64,000 nucleotides of DNA. Origin: Aurantiochytrium sp. KH105 (taxonomy: Eukaryota > Sar > Bigyra > Thraustochytrida > Thraustochytriidae). Below the pieces are notes generated by a model. It searched no databases, had not been told where the DNA came from, and saw only the letters and a program-made list of their open reading frames with translations. A program made the position numbers and the translations under genes. The first letter of the stretch is position 1. Every line of letters begins with the position of its first letter. Location of the stretch: positions 63,439 to 127,438 of the forward strand of contig BGKB01000179.1 in NCBI GenBank assembly GCA_003116975.1. The letters run 5' to 3'. Of this stretch, positions 10,234 through 20,486 are shown one piece after another.

Positions 10234-10942
10234 CCGCGGGCCCGCGCCTGCGCGCGCCGCCGCCGCGCTCCCGCTCGGGCCGCGCCCGTCGCGCCGCTCC
10301 CTCGCCGGCCGCGTCTGCGCTCTGCTGCTCTGCTCTGCTCTGCTGCTCTGCTCTGCTCTGCTGCTCTGCGCTCTCGTCCTGCCGGGTCTGTCTGTCTCTC
10401 TGCCTGCATCTCTCTGCCTGCCTGCACGTCAGTCAGGCCCGCCGCGCAGCCACGAAACGGGGCGCGCGGAAAAGGGTTGTCCACGCCCAGCGCGCGCTAG
10501 CGGCGGCCTAGGGCTTTCTTTCTCTGTGTTCTTCCTCTCGCGCCGCGGCGCGCCGGCGCACACACTGCGCTCGAGGGGGAGGAGTCCAGCCGGAGCGGGA
10601 GCGGGGTGCGGAGAGAGGCTGCTGGGGCTCGGCGGGGAGCTGGGAATGGACTCGCGTGCATTGGTTGGCGTGGAGCACAATGTACACGTTTGGACCGCGA
10701 GTGGACCATGGCCAGGGCACGCACACACCCACCTGCAGCAGCAGCAGGATCTGCAGCTGGTGGCTGCCCGCAGAGATGATGGTGCTTTCGATAGAGAATA
10801 GAGGAGAATAGATTGACTCTCGCAACCAAGAAAGGAACGAAAGATCCAACGCGCGCAAGGGTTCAAAGACTAATTCTTCATTGGGCACGGGTTTATTTAT
10901 GGAAGTTGAGTCTGAAATGGTGCAAGACAGGTCGCATGCGAT
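10234..10942. other. GC-rich intergenic region with CTGCT/CTCTG repeats, no gene seen
   Basis: After the gap come CG-rich sequence and a degenerate CTCTGCTGCTCTG repeat tract (about 10316-10375), then CTGTCTGTCT and CTGCCTG runs. Long frames across it on both strands are low-complexity by-products of the GC content. The right end should carry the 3' region of PSMA1. Confidence 0.5.
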
Positions 10943-12207
10943 TTAGCGGCCCATTTGGTCGAGGAACGGCTTGAGGTCGTCGCCCTCGAGAATCTGAAAT
11001 GGCTGGCCCTTGCCAAGAACAGAGACGCTTGCGTTCTCCATGGACACATCCTTGTCGTTCGCTGGGCCTTCGAGGGCCTTGAGGGCGTGAATGACGAGCG
11101 TCTCGAGGTCGGCTAAGCGTACGCGATCAATACACAAACATTTGTGAAACGAAAGGGCCGAAACGAGAGAAAAAAAGAAAAACAAAAGAGAAGAAAACAA
11201 GTCAGTCTGAGTTCCAACACACGAAAACGGGACTGTGGCTCGCTGAGAGAAAGCAAAGTCGAAGTCGAAGTCGAAGGCAAAGCGAAAGCGAAAACCAACG
11301 CCACAGCCGCGCGAGCGCGAGCTATCGCTGTCAAGATCGCAAAAATCAAACGTACCGCTCTCAATGCTTGCAAGATGCTTCTCCATGTAGGTCTTGGCAG
11401 ACTGTGCGCGGGAACCGATGGCCATGGCCTTGTACTCGTACAGGTTTCCGCTCGGGCAAGTTTGGTACAAATGAGGGCCGTCCCGATCAAATCCGCCAAC
11501 GAGGAGACCGACACCATAGGGCCGCTTCCACGATGCCTGTGTCCGTGCCTGGTGCTTGTCCGCGAGGTCAGACACAAGACGACCGGTAATGATGGGGCTG
11601 TTGAACTGGAAGCGATGGTTGAGGCACTCGGTACGCATGTAGGTAGCCAGAGAGCGGGCGTCAGCCGTGAGGCCAGCCACGCCGATGCCAATGTGATCAT
11701 CAACCTTGAAGAGCTTCTTCTGATGCGAAGCAAGTTCCTCCTTGGTCCTGCAATATAGTACGAGTAAATATATGCACGAGCGAAAAGACAGACACATACA
11801 CACAAATACAAGAGAAAGGAGGATATTGTGCGCGATNAAAATAGTAAAAGTAAATATATGCACGAGCGAAAAGACAGACACATACACACAAAAACAAGAG
11901 AAAGGAGGATATCGTGCGCGATGGCAAGTTGATGTCGAGCGCGTGAATTTGTCCGTCAGTCATCAACCCGATCTGGAATCCTCGCCGTGATGGTGCACCC
12001 GCGGTCAATGTTTTTCGGCCCAACGTTGCAACGTTGGGCTGCTCGGTTAACTTACTTCTTCAAAGCAGCAAGAACAACAAACTCCTCGCTACGCAAGCCC
12101 AAGCAGCAGGTTCCCTGCTTCACAGACTCCATTGCGTACTCGACCTGGTGCAGCTTGCCCTGCGGGCTCCAGGTGGAGACGTCGGTGTCATACTGGTTGC
12201 GGTTCAT
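10943..12207 (-). CDS. PSMA1: 20S proteasome subunit alpha type-1 (alpha 6), 3 exons
   Basis: Coding exons on the minus strand are 12207-12056, 11747-11356 and 11112-10943. They join in frame into 237 aa with GT-AG introns (donors GTAAGT and GTACGT). The protein starts [19 protein letters not shown] and carries the alpha-subunit N-terminal signature [30 protein letters not shown] and [13 protein letters not shown] follow. These match PSMA1 rather than other alpha subunits. Alpha subunits form the outer gating rings of the 20S core in cytosol and nucleus and are not themselves proteolytic. The animal orthologue is about 263 aa with a charged tail; this one ends at LDQMGR with almost no tail. 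Intron 1 contains a duplicated segment with an N and a 22-bp palindrome. Confidence 0.96.
11758..11922. repeat. about 80-bp imperfect tandem duplication split by a single N (PSMA1 intron 1)
   Basis: The segments 11758-11836 and 11838-11922 are near-identical. They share the core AAATATATGCACGAGCGAAA and the CATACACACAAA and GAGAAAGGAGGATAT stretches. The N at 11837 sits exactly between them. Either a tandem repeat was collapsed here or two overlapping contig ends were joined without merging. Confidence 0.85.
12018..12039. repeat. 22-bp perfect palindrome in PSMA1 intron 1
   Basis: The half-site GCCCAACGTTG is followed at once by its exact reverse complement, 16 bp inside the 5' splice site of intron 1. 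Confidence 0.85.
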
Positions 12208-13081
12208 CGTGCCCGGTCCCGGCTCGCTTCTCCTGCCGCGCTACTTTCCCGCGAAAGAAGACGACGGACGCCGGCTTCTTATCGATACGCGCGCGAATAC
12301 GGTGGTCCGCTGGCCGCCACGCAGACAGACTTTTGCAGTCCTTCCTCGCGCGCGCGCGCCAAGCGAACGAAGCAAGACCCTTCCTCTGCTTCTGATCCGA
12401 GTTTGCGCCCGAGAGAAGGCGAATGAAGATCGCCGCATCTCTGGATCTATTGGACTCTCTGTAACCTATGCTTTTGTAAACCTAACCGAACCTAACCGCA
12501 GGGTGCCGTTGAGCGCCGTTGAGCAAAGGGAGGAAGGACAGGATAAAGGAAAGGAAAGTGAAGGACTCTTGTTGCACAAGTTCACTCACAGTAGTTAGTG
12601 AAAGAGGAAAATTAGCAAAGCATAAGAAGGAGGAGGACAAGGAGTAGGGAAAAGAACGCATCGCACGAGGACTTCATCATCATTCATTCACAAAAGTGCT
12701 CGGCACTCGTGTTCTTGCGTCGAGGGCGCGCGAGGGACGGACGAGCGAGCAAACCCTCTTGCTTCGTCACGCTTTGCGGTGCTGATTCTCCGCACCCACT
12801 CTGCTGTCCTGAGTGGCTCGGGCGAGACAGGGAGCGAGGAACTCTTTGGTCAGAAAGAGCAGCGAACCTCGTGTGAGGCCGTCGGAAAGTCTCTCGTTTG
12901 CGACAACACCTTCTCACGTGGACACGCGGCTCTGTCAGAGCAGAGCTTGATCACAAACAAGCAAATCTTGGTCACAAGCAAACAAAGCTTGATCAAAAAC
13001 AAGCTTTGCTTGATCACAACAAGCAAAGCTTGATCGGAAGCAAGCTTGTGCGGTTGAGCTTTGGCTCGCTAACTTGCTACA
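12208..13081. promoter_or_regulatory. divergent promoter region between PSMA1 and DNAI7
   Basis: The two genes are head-to-head across 874 bp. It contains two CCTAACC-type motifs at 12481-12499 (AACCTAACCG repeated), purine-rich sequence at 12520-12660, and a cluster of related AAGCTTGATC/CAAGCAAA motifs at 12946-13050 next to the DNAI7 start. Confidence 0.45.
13001..13031. promoter_or_regulatory. 12-bp inverted repeat close to the DNAI7 start
   Basis: AAGCTTTGCTTG and its exact reverse complement CAAGCAAAGCTT are separated by seven bases and end about 50 bp before the start codon. Further copies of the half-site core (GCTTGATCA, ACAAGC) lie just upstream from 12946. This could be a binding site cluster or a hairpin in the leader. 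Confidence 0.45.
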
Positions 13082-15773
13082 ATGGTACGTTTTATCGTTT
13101 CGCGCGAGGGGAAGATGGGAGCGTTCTCGATCATATTTCTTGAACGACAACTCACGTTGTAGAAAATATTGTCATGCACGAGCGCAGGGAAAGAAGAAAG
13201 GCGGCAAGAAGAAGACCAAGGAGGAGCTCGAGGCAGAGCGACTCATTGCAGAAGAAGAAGAACGCGTTCGTCTCGAGGAAGAGGCAAAGCGCCTCGCCGA
13301 AGAAGAGGCGCTTCGTCTCGAACGAGAAGAACAGGAGCGTCTTGAGCGCGAACGACTACGCCGCGAGGAGCTCGAGCGTCTGAATGAGGAAGCCTCGACT
13401 ACGAAACCGCTCGTGGAACGGCGAGCGCGATACCGCAATTCTCATATCCTTGCGGAGTCCAAGGCCAAGGACTGGAGAGCCTTCCTCGCCTGTAGTCCTC
13501 TTCCTCAGCAGGACTCCGACGCCGACATCAACACCTACCTCAAGGCCATAGTCCTGGAAGAAAACTCAGACATGGAAAGTATTTTGGCACAGTGCGAGGT
13601 CCTGTACAACGTGTCACAGATTCTCGGCGCCTCGCTCACCAAGCACTTGGGAAAAGGTGAGTTTGAACTTACTGCAGCTACCCGTGATAACGCGCGCAAG
13701 GTCCTAGCGACCGAAGTTTCACGCATTGACCGCGGAACCGCGAATCTTTTGGTGCGCGCCGACGAATTTGTGTCCCCCAAGCAAGAGGTTCTTCTTGGTC
13801 ATTACAGCAAGAATTTCGGCGTTGGCATCTGGATCAACATGGCGTCCAAAGGGTTTCGCATGCGCATCATTGACTTCCCCGGGCTCTCCATCATTGCCGA
13901 AATTCCTAAAACGCTTGCGCTTCAGAGTGTCGCGGTGCGCGTCGTGCACCTTCTGGACGACGTTCTCTCGCGTCCGAACAGCAAGGATGACCTTGAATTC
14001 GAGACAGCAAAGGGAGGTTTGGTGTTTTTCGAGACGCTCAAGCTGCCGCCTTCGACAAAGTCAACAAAGGGCTGGACCATGCGTCCCATCAACCCTGCAG
14101 TGGAAAATCGTGTGCTTCGCGTCTCCTTCAATGCAAGTGAGGGTGGCGCGCCGGGAGCAGTCCCTTCATCGCCGGACCCGAGTGGTGGCAATGGTCCCAT
14201 CGCGGTCGCTCTCAAGGTCAAGATTGCGAAAACAGTGCTTATCCGCAACACGAACGGCGAACATCAGCCACTCATTGTCGAAGAGGCCGAGCAGGATCTT
14301 GAAGAGGAAGGAGACGGCGAGAATCGTATGCCCGATGCTCTTGCCGTTGCGCAACAGCAGGCGCAAAATGCCTACGCGGAAGGTGTTAGCGTCCGCGTGG
14401 GCGCCTGGGACAACACGCTCGGGACATGGTCCGAGGACGGCGTTTCTGACGTTAGCTTTGACCCACAGTCGCGGGTCCTGAGTTTTACGAGCATTCGAAA
14501 TACCGCGCACGCCATCATCCAACGTCGCGATGTGGACCACCCCTTTCGATTCTGGTCGCTACAACCTCTCTTTCATGATGCAGCAAATATTTCGAACAAT
14601 GCTGCCTCAGGTACGCAAGACGAAGATGCGGAAGATGATGAGGCTGACCCATTTGAGCCCACTAGTGCGGAGGGCGACCCTACAAACCCTTCTGCGCCCA
14701 AGGTGGTGGGCGCCATGCTCACGTTGCGGTGCCCATCGTGGGTCGTCAAGATCGAAATCTATGGCTCTTCGAGGTGCAGGCTGGTCGAGCCGCAGGAGCA
14801 AGAGCTTGCGCATTTAATTGGTGTCGAAAAGACCCCTGCCGACCTTTTCTCCGAGCTCGCGGCTTGTGGCATTGACTTGCGCTCACCTCTCGAATCCAGC
14901 GCTGTACCGGCTGGAACGTGCGTTCTGGGCAACGACATCAAGCTCAAGGTGGACAGACTTGAGCGCCACGTCTACGAGGAGATGAGCGCTGCTGTCTCGA
15001 GCTCCTTTGCGATTAGCACGAGTCGCTGGAACCAAAAGATTGATCATGAAAAGTGCTGCGTCACCTTGCAAGAGGCGTACGAGTCTGCGGACTCCGGCCT
15101 CGATCTCGATGCCATGCTCCGGCAGGAACTCGGCGAGGATGCCCCTGTGGCCGGCGAAACGTCGGATGGCGGCCCGCCTGCAGATGGTGCCAAGGCCGTT
15201 GCGGGGGCTGGAGAGGATCAACCGGATGGTGGGCAAGCTGAGGTATCTGAAGGCGCTGTCGATGAAGAGAAGAAAGAGGCCGAAAACGTCGAAGAGAAAA
15301 AGGACCCCGGGCCCGAGAAACCTGCAGAAGCACCCGCCGGGAAAAAGGGGAAAAAGGGGAAAAAGGACAAGAAGAAGGACAAGGAAGAACAGGCTCGACT
15401 CGAAGCCGAAGCTGCCGCTGCGGCCGCCGAGGCTGCTGCACGCGAAGCAGAAGAGGCCGCCGCAGCTCTTATTGAGCCTGATCCCATTCCTTCTGAGCCT
15501 CGCGTTGTTCTCTTTCAGACCGATGCCGAGGTTCAGGACACGGGCATCAAGTGCTCATTTCTCAAAATGCGAGAGGATGACGAGGAACTGGACACCGTCA
15601 CAATCTCCAAAGACCAGACGACGCACGTTTATCTCGAAAACGCGCTTCTCGCAGCCGGCATATACTGTCAGGACCGCATCCACAATATGCAAGACAATCC
15701 GGCCACCACGGGTCTTCGTGAAGCCCTTCAAGAGGTCCTACACACTTTGCGTCCCCTTTCCTTTACGCTGTGA
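13082..15773 (+). CDS. DNAI7: axonemal dynein-associated protein, DNAI7/CASC1 (IC97) family, 2 exons
   Basis: Exon 1 is only the ATG at 13082-13084. An intron (13085-13187, GTACGT...GCAG) follows, and exon 2 runs 13188-15773, giving 862 aa starting MGKKKGGKKKTKEEL. The charged Glu/Arg coiled N-terminus (about residues 10-75) and the central domain match the Casc1/IC97 family of inner-arm dynein-associated proteins. The C-terminal half has the family segment RVGAWDNTLGTWSEDGVSDV and nearby SFDPQSRVLSFTSIRNTAH. Residues around 690-790 are a low-complexity insert rich in Lys/Glu/Ala (GKKGKKGKKDKKKDKEEQ) absent from typical members. The role is axonemal dynein assembly or stability in the flagellum, so the organism has motile flagella. 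An alternative start inside the intron (13074 frame) would add an unrelated N-terminus and is less likely. Confidence 0.85.
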
Positions 15774-16153
15774 CGACTGAGGCTACAATAACCGATATCG
15801 ACTTTTTCTAAATGAGGATTTGCGAACTCGGAGAAGAAACCACTTTTGCTCTCCGCTTGTTAATCCGTGTTGTTCGATCCACTTTTTGGACCGCATTCCT
15901 CTACTTAGCAATTTGACGTGCGTGGCATTTAAGCTCTCTTGTGACATTCCTGTCCCAGACAAAACCAATGCGCCAAGCTCGAAGTTCGATGAGCCTTGCC
16001 GTGACCGAGGTGAACGGACTGTGCAAGGCTGATAGGCCCTAAAAAGAAAGAAACTTTTTTTGCCATCCCGTCCAACTTGAGCAACGAACGAGACTCGCGA
16101 GCAAAGCAAGTTGCGGCAGACCTGGGGCGATCGCGGCGGGCGCCACTGCTGCA
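15774..16153. other. intergenic between DNAI7 and the CID-domain gene
   Basis: No coding signal; it should hold the 3' end of DNAI7 and the promoter of the next plus-strand gene. Confidence 0.5.
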
Positions 16154-16320
16154 ATGGAGGACCTCCGCGAGCTGCTGCGGTCTCTAGACGGGACGCAGGA
16201 GGATATCGAACGCATCGCCGGCAAAGCCATCGCGCTGGATAAGGATGGCGGCGATGTCGACGGCTTCGTCAAGGTAGGTCAGGTCGCTCGGCTTGGTGGT
16301 GGTGCTGCTGCTGCTGCTGT

Positions 16321-16352
<32 letters not shown>

Positions 16353-17766
16353 CTGGGGGTGCTGGGGGTGCTGGGGGTGCTGGGTGGGGCCGACGCATGC
16401 GCTCCGAGCCGCGGAAGCGCGCAGACGAGGAAAGACAGCAGAGTCAAGAAGTCTAACGAACGAGAAAATCTAAATCTAATGATGCTCTCACTCCTCTTCT
16501 TGCGGTGAAACAAAACACGTATTCTATGATGCGTAGATCTGGCTCAAGATGGTCAGGGAAAACGGCAGCGACGCCCTCGTGTACATGTACGTGGCCAACG
16601 ATATCGTGCAAAAATGTCGCGGGTCAAAACTTTGGGCAGCATTTAAGAGTGCGCTGCCGTCAGCGATCGAGGAGATCAAGGAAGACGCAAGTAATCGTCC
16701 CAAGTTTATTCGTATCCTTAACATTTGGGCACAGCGCAAGATATTTGACAGCGGCACGATTATGGCGCTCAAAAAGCGATTGAGTCAGGCGAGCCTCAAC
16801 ACGGAATTTGGAGAGCTTCCAGAATTCAGGACCCGGGGCAGCAGTGGGGCGGGCGATCACTACGATTCCAACGATGAGGATGAAGACGATTATCAAAAGG
16901 ACAGCGACCGCGAGAATGAAGACGACGACGACGGCGGAAACAAGGGGGCATCTGGGGATGGCACCAGTCAGCGTGAATCGTCAATTTCTGCCATACAACG
17001 CGTCCCTGTTTCTCGCTTGATGAGCGCCTTTCGACGTGCAAATGAAGTGGCCAAGGAGACGTCAACGTCTGTGCTGGATCTTGCTGAAAGTAGTGTCAAA
17101 GCTTTGCGCGAGCGTGCAGGAGATGGCTCGCCCGAGACAGAGACGAAACGCTTGCAAGCGGCGCTCGAAGCACTCCCCGACAGCGTCCTTTTTGATATTC
17201 AGGATACCACCATGACCGCCTTGCAAAAGCTTGTGGCGTCCAGAGACTCTGTTCGACGCGCGGGACTTCTCGCGAGCGCACTCGTCATGAACGTAGAGGC
17301 TCAGATGGAATCAGTGGGAAAGTCCATGAACGATGCAGAAGGTCAACTGGACACGATCAAAGCCGTGGAGGATCGAGTGCGTCATTTGGAAGACGAACAA
17401 AAGAAAAAAGGCACTGCCGGCAAGGTGGAGGCCACTGTGGTCACACTCCGTCGAAACCTGAAGGCGTCGGCACGCAAAAAGCGCGTTCGAATGAATTCTG
17501 ATGAGGCTGCATCGTCGGACGATGACGAGTCCGGGTCCGAGTATGAGGATGTCGATGACGAAGACGACAAGCACGCGAATGGCGGGCAGGATGATCCATC
17601 TGGCGACGCCAAGATTAGCATGCTTGGCATCCGCAAACGCAAGCGTCGTAAGAAGAAAAAGACGGAAGCGACAACCGAAGAAAGAGTGCCCATGATCTGG
17701 AACAAACAGCTTAATATGTATGTGCCTATGCCTAGCAATCAAGAAGAGGAAGATTGGCGAAACTGA
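16154..17766 (+). CDS. CID-domain protein (RPRD1-like, RNA polymerase II CTD interaction), 2 exons
   Basis: Exons 16154-16273 and 16537-17766 join in frame into 449 aa. The intron is GTAGGT...GTAG, 263 nt. The join rebuilds a CTD-interacting domain (about residues 1-125): DGFVK|IWLKMV then VYMYVANDIVQKCR and KFIRILNIWAQRKIFDSG, the classic CID helices that bind the phosphorylated C-terminal repeats of RNA polymerase II. An acidic disordered stretch follows (about 145-190), then a helical coiled region (about 200-300), and a basic C-terminus with RKRKRRKKKK as a likely nuclear localisation signal. The order CID plus coiled coil is that of RPRD/Rtt103-type transcription termination factors. Confidence 0.85.
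16298..16380 (+). repeat. GCT trinucleotide repeat in the intron of the CID gene
   Basis: A run of GCT/GTT units followed by four GGGTGCTGG-type units lies near the 5' end of the intron. Confidence 0.85.
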
Positions 17767-17992
17767 GGTCGCCATGAATCAGCGTCGAAGTTCGCGCATG
17801 TAGAGTCTGTCTGCTCACACCGATTCCGTCACGCCGAGGAAGCAAATTATCTCGTACCGATTCCTCAATAAGGTGATTGACTGCTGATGCGCGAAAACAT
17901 CGAATTCTTTCAACCCTTTGGTTCTTGTGCGGAAGTTTCCATGTGTTGGTCAGTCACACAGTCGGCTCTTCAAGGTAATATGTGCATCAATG

Positions 17993-19561
17993 TCAATGCC
18001 AAGGATCTGGTAATGTTGCCATAAAGTCGCATCCACTTTCCTTGAGAAATTGCAAACGCTCCGACTCCCGGCGAATGGCGTTTTCCATGGCAAGACGCTG
18101 CCGATGCTGGGCCGATCGCAAACTCGCCTTGGCAGAAGCTGGCACGACCGCGGATTGGACAGCAAGATGGTGCGCACTAATACTGCTTGAGCGCGCACGC
18201 GCGCGCGCCTGCGCCTGCTGTGCTTGCCGTTCTCGCTGCGCCAATTCACTCACGCATTCTCGATAGAACCGCTGCAAAATTCGCGCCGCGCCAGTCCGCC
18301 GCAGGGCTCGTCTTTGCACCCAAGCGAGGTCCACATATCGTTTGCGCTGTCGAAAAGCACGTATCAGGGATTGAATTGTGGTTGCTGCAATTCGCTGCTG
18401 CTCGAGGGCAGAGCGAAGCCAATCCTTGTCCCTCACTAAACCAAAGTTACGCGAACCCAATAAGAGTTCTTTCTTTTTGTTGTTGCTGTTGTTGTTGTTA
18501 TTGGTAGTGGCGGTGGCGGTCCCATCTTTAGTTTCAGAACTGGTCCCACGACCTTCAAGGTACCCTTGCTGGTGCTGCGTCTTTTGATGCGTCTGAAAAG
18601 TGGCATGCGACTTTAATAGAGATTCACTCTTGAATTTCGAGCTATTCTCCACGCGAGAATCGACGTCTTCATCCTTCCAATCGGCAATCCAGTGGTTCGC
18701 CTTGACTGCTGTTTCCGTGCTACACCAGTCGCTCCAATACCCATCTTCGTTTCGACTTCGGGCGGCGAACTTGTACGTCAGCCCGGACTCGACCGAGCCG
18801 ACCGGAGTTTCAAAGATGCACGCGCTCGGCCCATCTCGATCTTCGGTAAGCGCAAACCTGCTTACATCTTTAGAAGAAGCGTCGAGAATCCACTTCTGGT
18901 TCGTATTTTCCTCCCGAATCTCAAAGACGTCAATCTTGGGTTTCGATCTGCTCGCAGTCCACTGCAACACCGCACGACCCCGCTCGCATGAAATAACAAC
19001 GAGATCTCGAGGGGCCGCGGGTCGACACAAAACGCTTTGCATCGCTCTCGTATTGGCGCGCCCAAATGCAGAGCAGCCGCACGCATCTTCCTTACCCGTA
19101 GATGCTCCAAGAGAACTCAAGAGTCGAGCGACGCGTTGTGAATCTTTCCACACAGCCACATGCAAGCAGGTGGCGCCGTGACGAACGAACCCATTCGAGT
19201 GACAGTCCTTTGCGTGGGCACCGTAGCCAATGAAGAGTCGCTGGTTCGCACCGCGCCTTCGATCCACTTCACACATGACCCCGAAGATCTTTTCATCGGC
19301 GTGTCCGTCTTCCAGCATGCCTTGCTCACGCAGAAGTCGTTTCACCGAAGCAGCATGATCTGCGCAAATTGCGCGAAAAAGATCCTCTCGCCATGCGTCG
19401 TCATTATTGTTTGCCACCGAGGCCGCAATGCCTCCTCTTTCTATTGCAGGCGCGGTCGTTGCCCCTGCCGCGACCTTGGCTGCTCGCGACCGTCGGCTTT
19501 TTCTTTGTTCTGCGACGTGCAGGCCCACGTCCGCAGGCCTCACTCGTTGCGAGCGGCGCAT
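17993..19561 (-). CDS. ankyrin / fibronectin III / IQ-motif protein, function unknown
   Basis: The likely start is the ATG at 19561 (522 aa); an upstream in-frame ATG at 19705 would add 48 residues without domain character. An ankyrin-like helix pair is visible (GATCLHVAVWKDSQRVARLL), preceded by a divergent repeat. A fibronectin type III domain follows (PAAPRDLVVIS to GYWSDWCSTETAV, with YKFAARSRNEDG as the F/G strands). Near the C-terminus come IQ-type calmodulin-binding helices (AATTIQSLIRAFRQRKRYV, then GAARILQRFYRECV). A Lys/Asn-rich linker with poly-Asn separates the FN3 and IQ regions. Such combinations are common in protist cytoskeletal or signalling proteins; I assign no function. 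Confidence 0.7.
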   Translation of the reverse strand: MRRSQRVRPADVGLHVAEQRKSRRSRAAKVAAGATTAPAIERGGIAASVANNNDDAWREDLFRAICADHAASVKRLLREQGMLEDGHADEKIFGVMCEVDRRRGANQRLFIGYGAHAKDCHSNGFVRHGATCLHVAVWKDSQRVARLLSSLGASTGKEDACGCSAFGRANTRAMQSVLCRPAAPRDLVVISCERGRAVLQWTASRSKPKIDVFEIREENTNQKWILDASSKDVSRFALTEDRDGPSACIFETPVGSVESGLTYKFAARSRNEDGYWSDWCSTETAVKANHWIADWKDEDVDSRVENSSKFKSESLLKSHATFQTHQKTQHQQGYLEGRGTSSETKDGTATATTNNNNNSNNKKKELLLGSRNFGLVRDKDWLRSALEQQRIAATTIQSLIRAFRQRKRYVDLAWVQRRALRRTGAARILQRFYRECVSELAQRERQAQQAQARARARSSSISAHHLAVQSAVVPASAKASLRSAQHRQRLAMENAIRRESERLQFLKESGCDFMATLPDPWH

Positions 19562-20486
19562 GATATTGGCCACCACCAACAACAATCTCGCCTCCTGTTG
19601 CCGGTTGATCGTGTGCCCGCTGGCGTGCTTTGATTGACAGCCAGCGCGCTCGCAAGTTCTCTTGGCTGTTTCGAGCGCAGAACCTTGATGTGCAGAGGTA
19701 CACACCGTCTTGCTTCTTATGCACTCATTTTTCTAACGCGGAAGCACCACCCACGCACTGGCCTTGTTTGCTTGTCCAACGGCGACACAAGACCAGGTCA
19801 TTCATTCACCCTATTCCGGGGCAATCCGGTCGTCCAGCTTTATCTATAGCTCACGCACGCGCCGTCATCGCTCACGAATGCACTGCACGACCCCAGCGGC
19901 AATGTTACCGTTGACGCCTTTCACTCTTACGATCTAGACATGGCGGAAACACTAGGGACAGGTGCATGGCGTCCACGTCTTTGGAGCGATGCGAGTCGCC
20001 GCGCTCTTTCTCTGGCTGGGGCCGGGGCGACTTCGTCTACCAGGAGTGTGAGGATCTTGGAATAAGCGCGGCCGTAGAAATCCAACCGGTAGGACGTGGC
20101 ACGTAGTGCCATTTAAGACGAGGAGGTTGGTAGGAAGCTAGCCAGCTATAGGTGTCTTGACGGCCGAGCTCGCTCCTCTTGTTTGCTTCCTTGTACTGTT
20201 TTCCTTTCCTCCTTCTTTTTCCTACTTTACATTTTCCTTGCTAGAAATAGAGCACTGGTCGAAAGTAGGTTACGGGGGAGGTGAACAAACAAACGCCTCT
20301 TGGAAAGAAGCCAAGCCAAGCCACGCCAAGCCACTCCAAGATAAGCGAGATAAAACAAGGTGCCGGACAAACGCAAAATCGTGCTCCACGGCCAGCATCG
20401 CATCCAGCGCACCCGAGCTGGCGGGTGCAGGCCGCGCGGCCTCATATCCAATCGACGCCAGTGCTGGACGCTGACCGCCGATCGAC
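19562..20486. promoter_or_regulatory. divergent promoter region between the ankyrin/IQ gene and the ABCA transporter
   Basis: A 0.9-kb stretch between head-to-head genes. No other gene is supported. It contains a CCAAGCCAAGCCACGCCAAG short repeat at about 20311-20331 and a pyrimidine tract near 20200-20230. Confidence 0.4.

Noticed and set aside
9597-10484. Minus-strand frame running through the N gap
   Set aside because: It is open only because Ns carry no stops; the real carrier frame is a different one.
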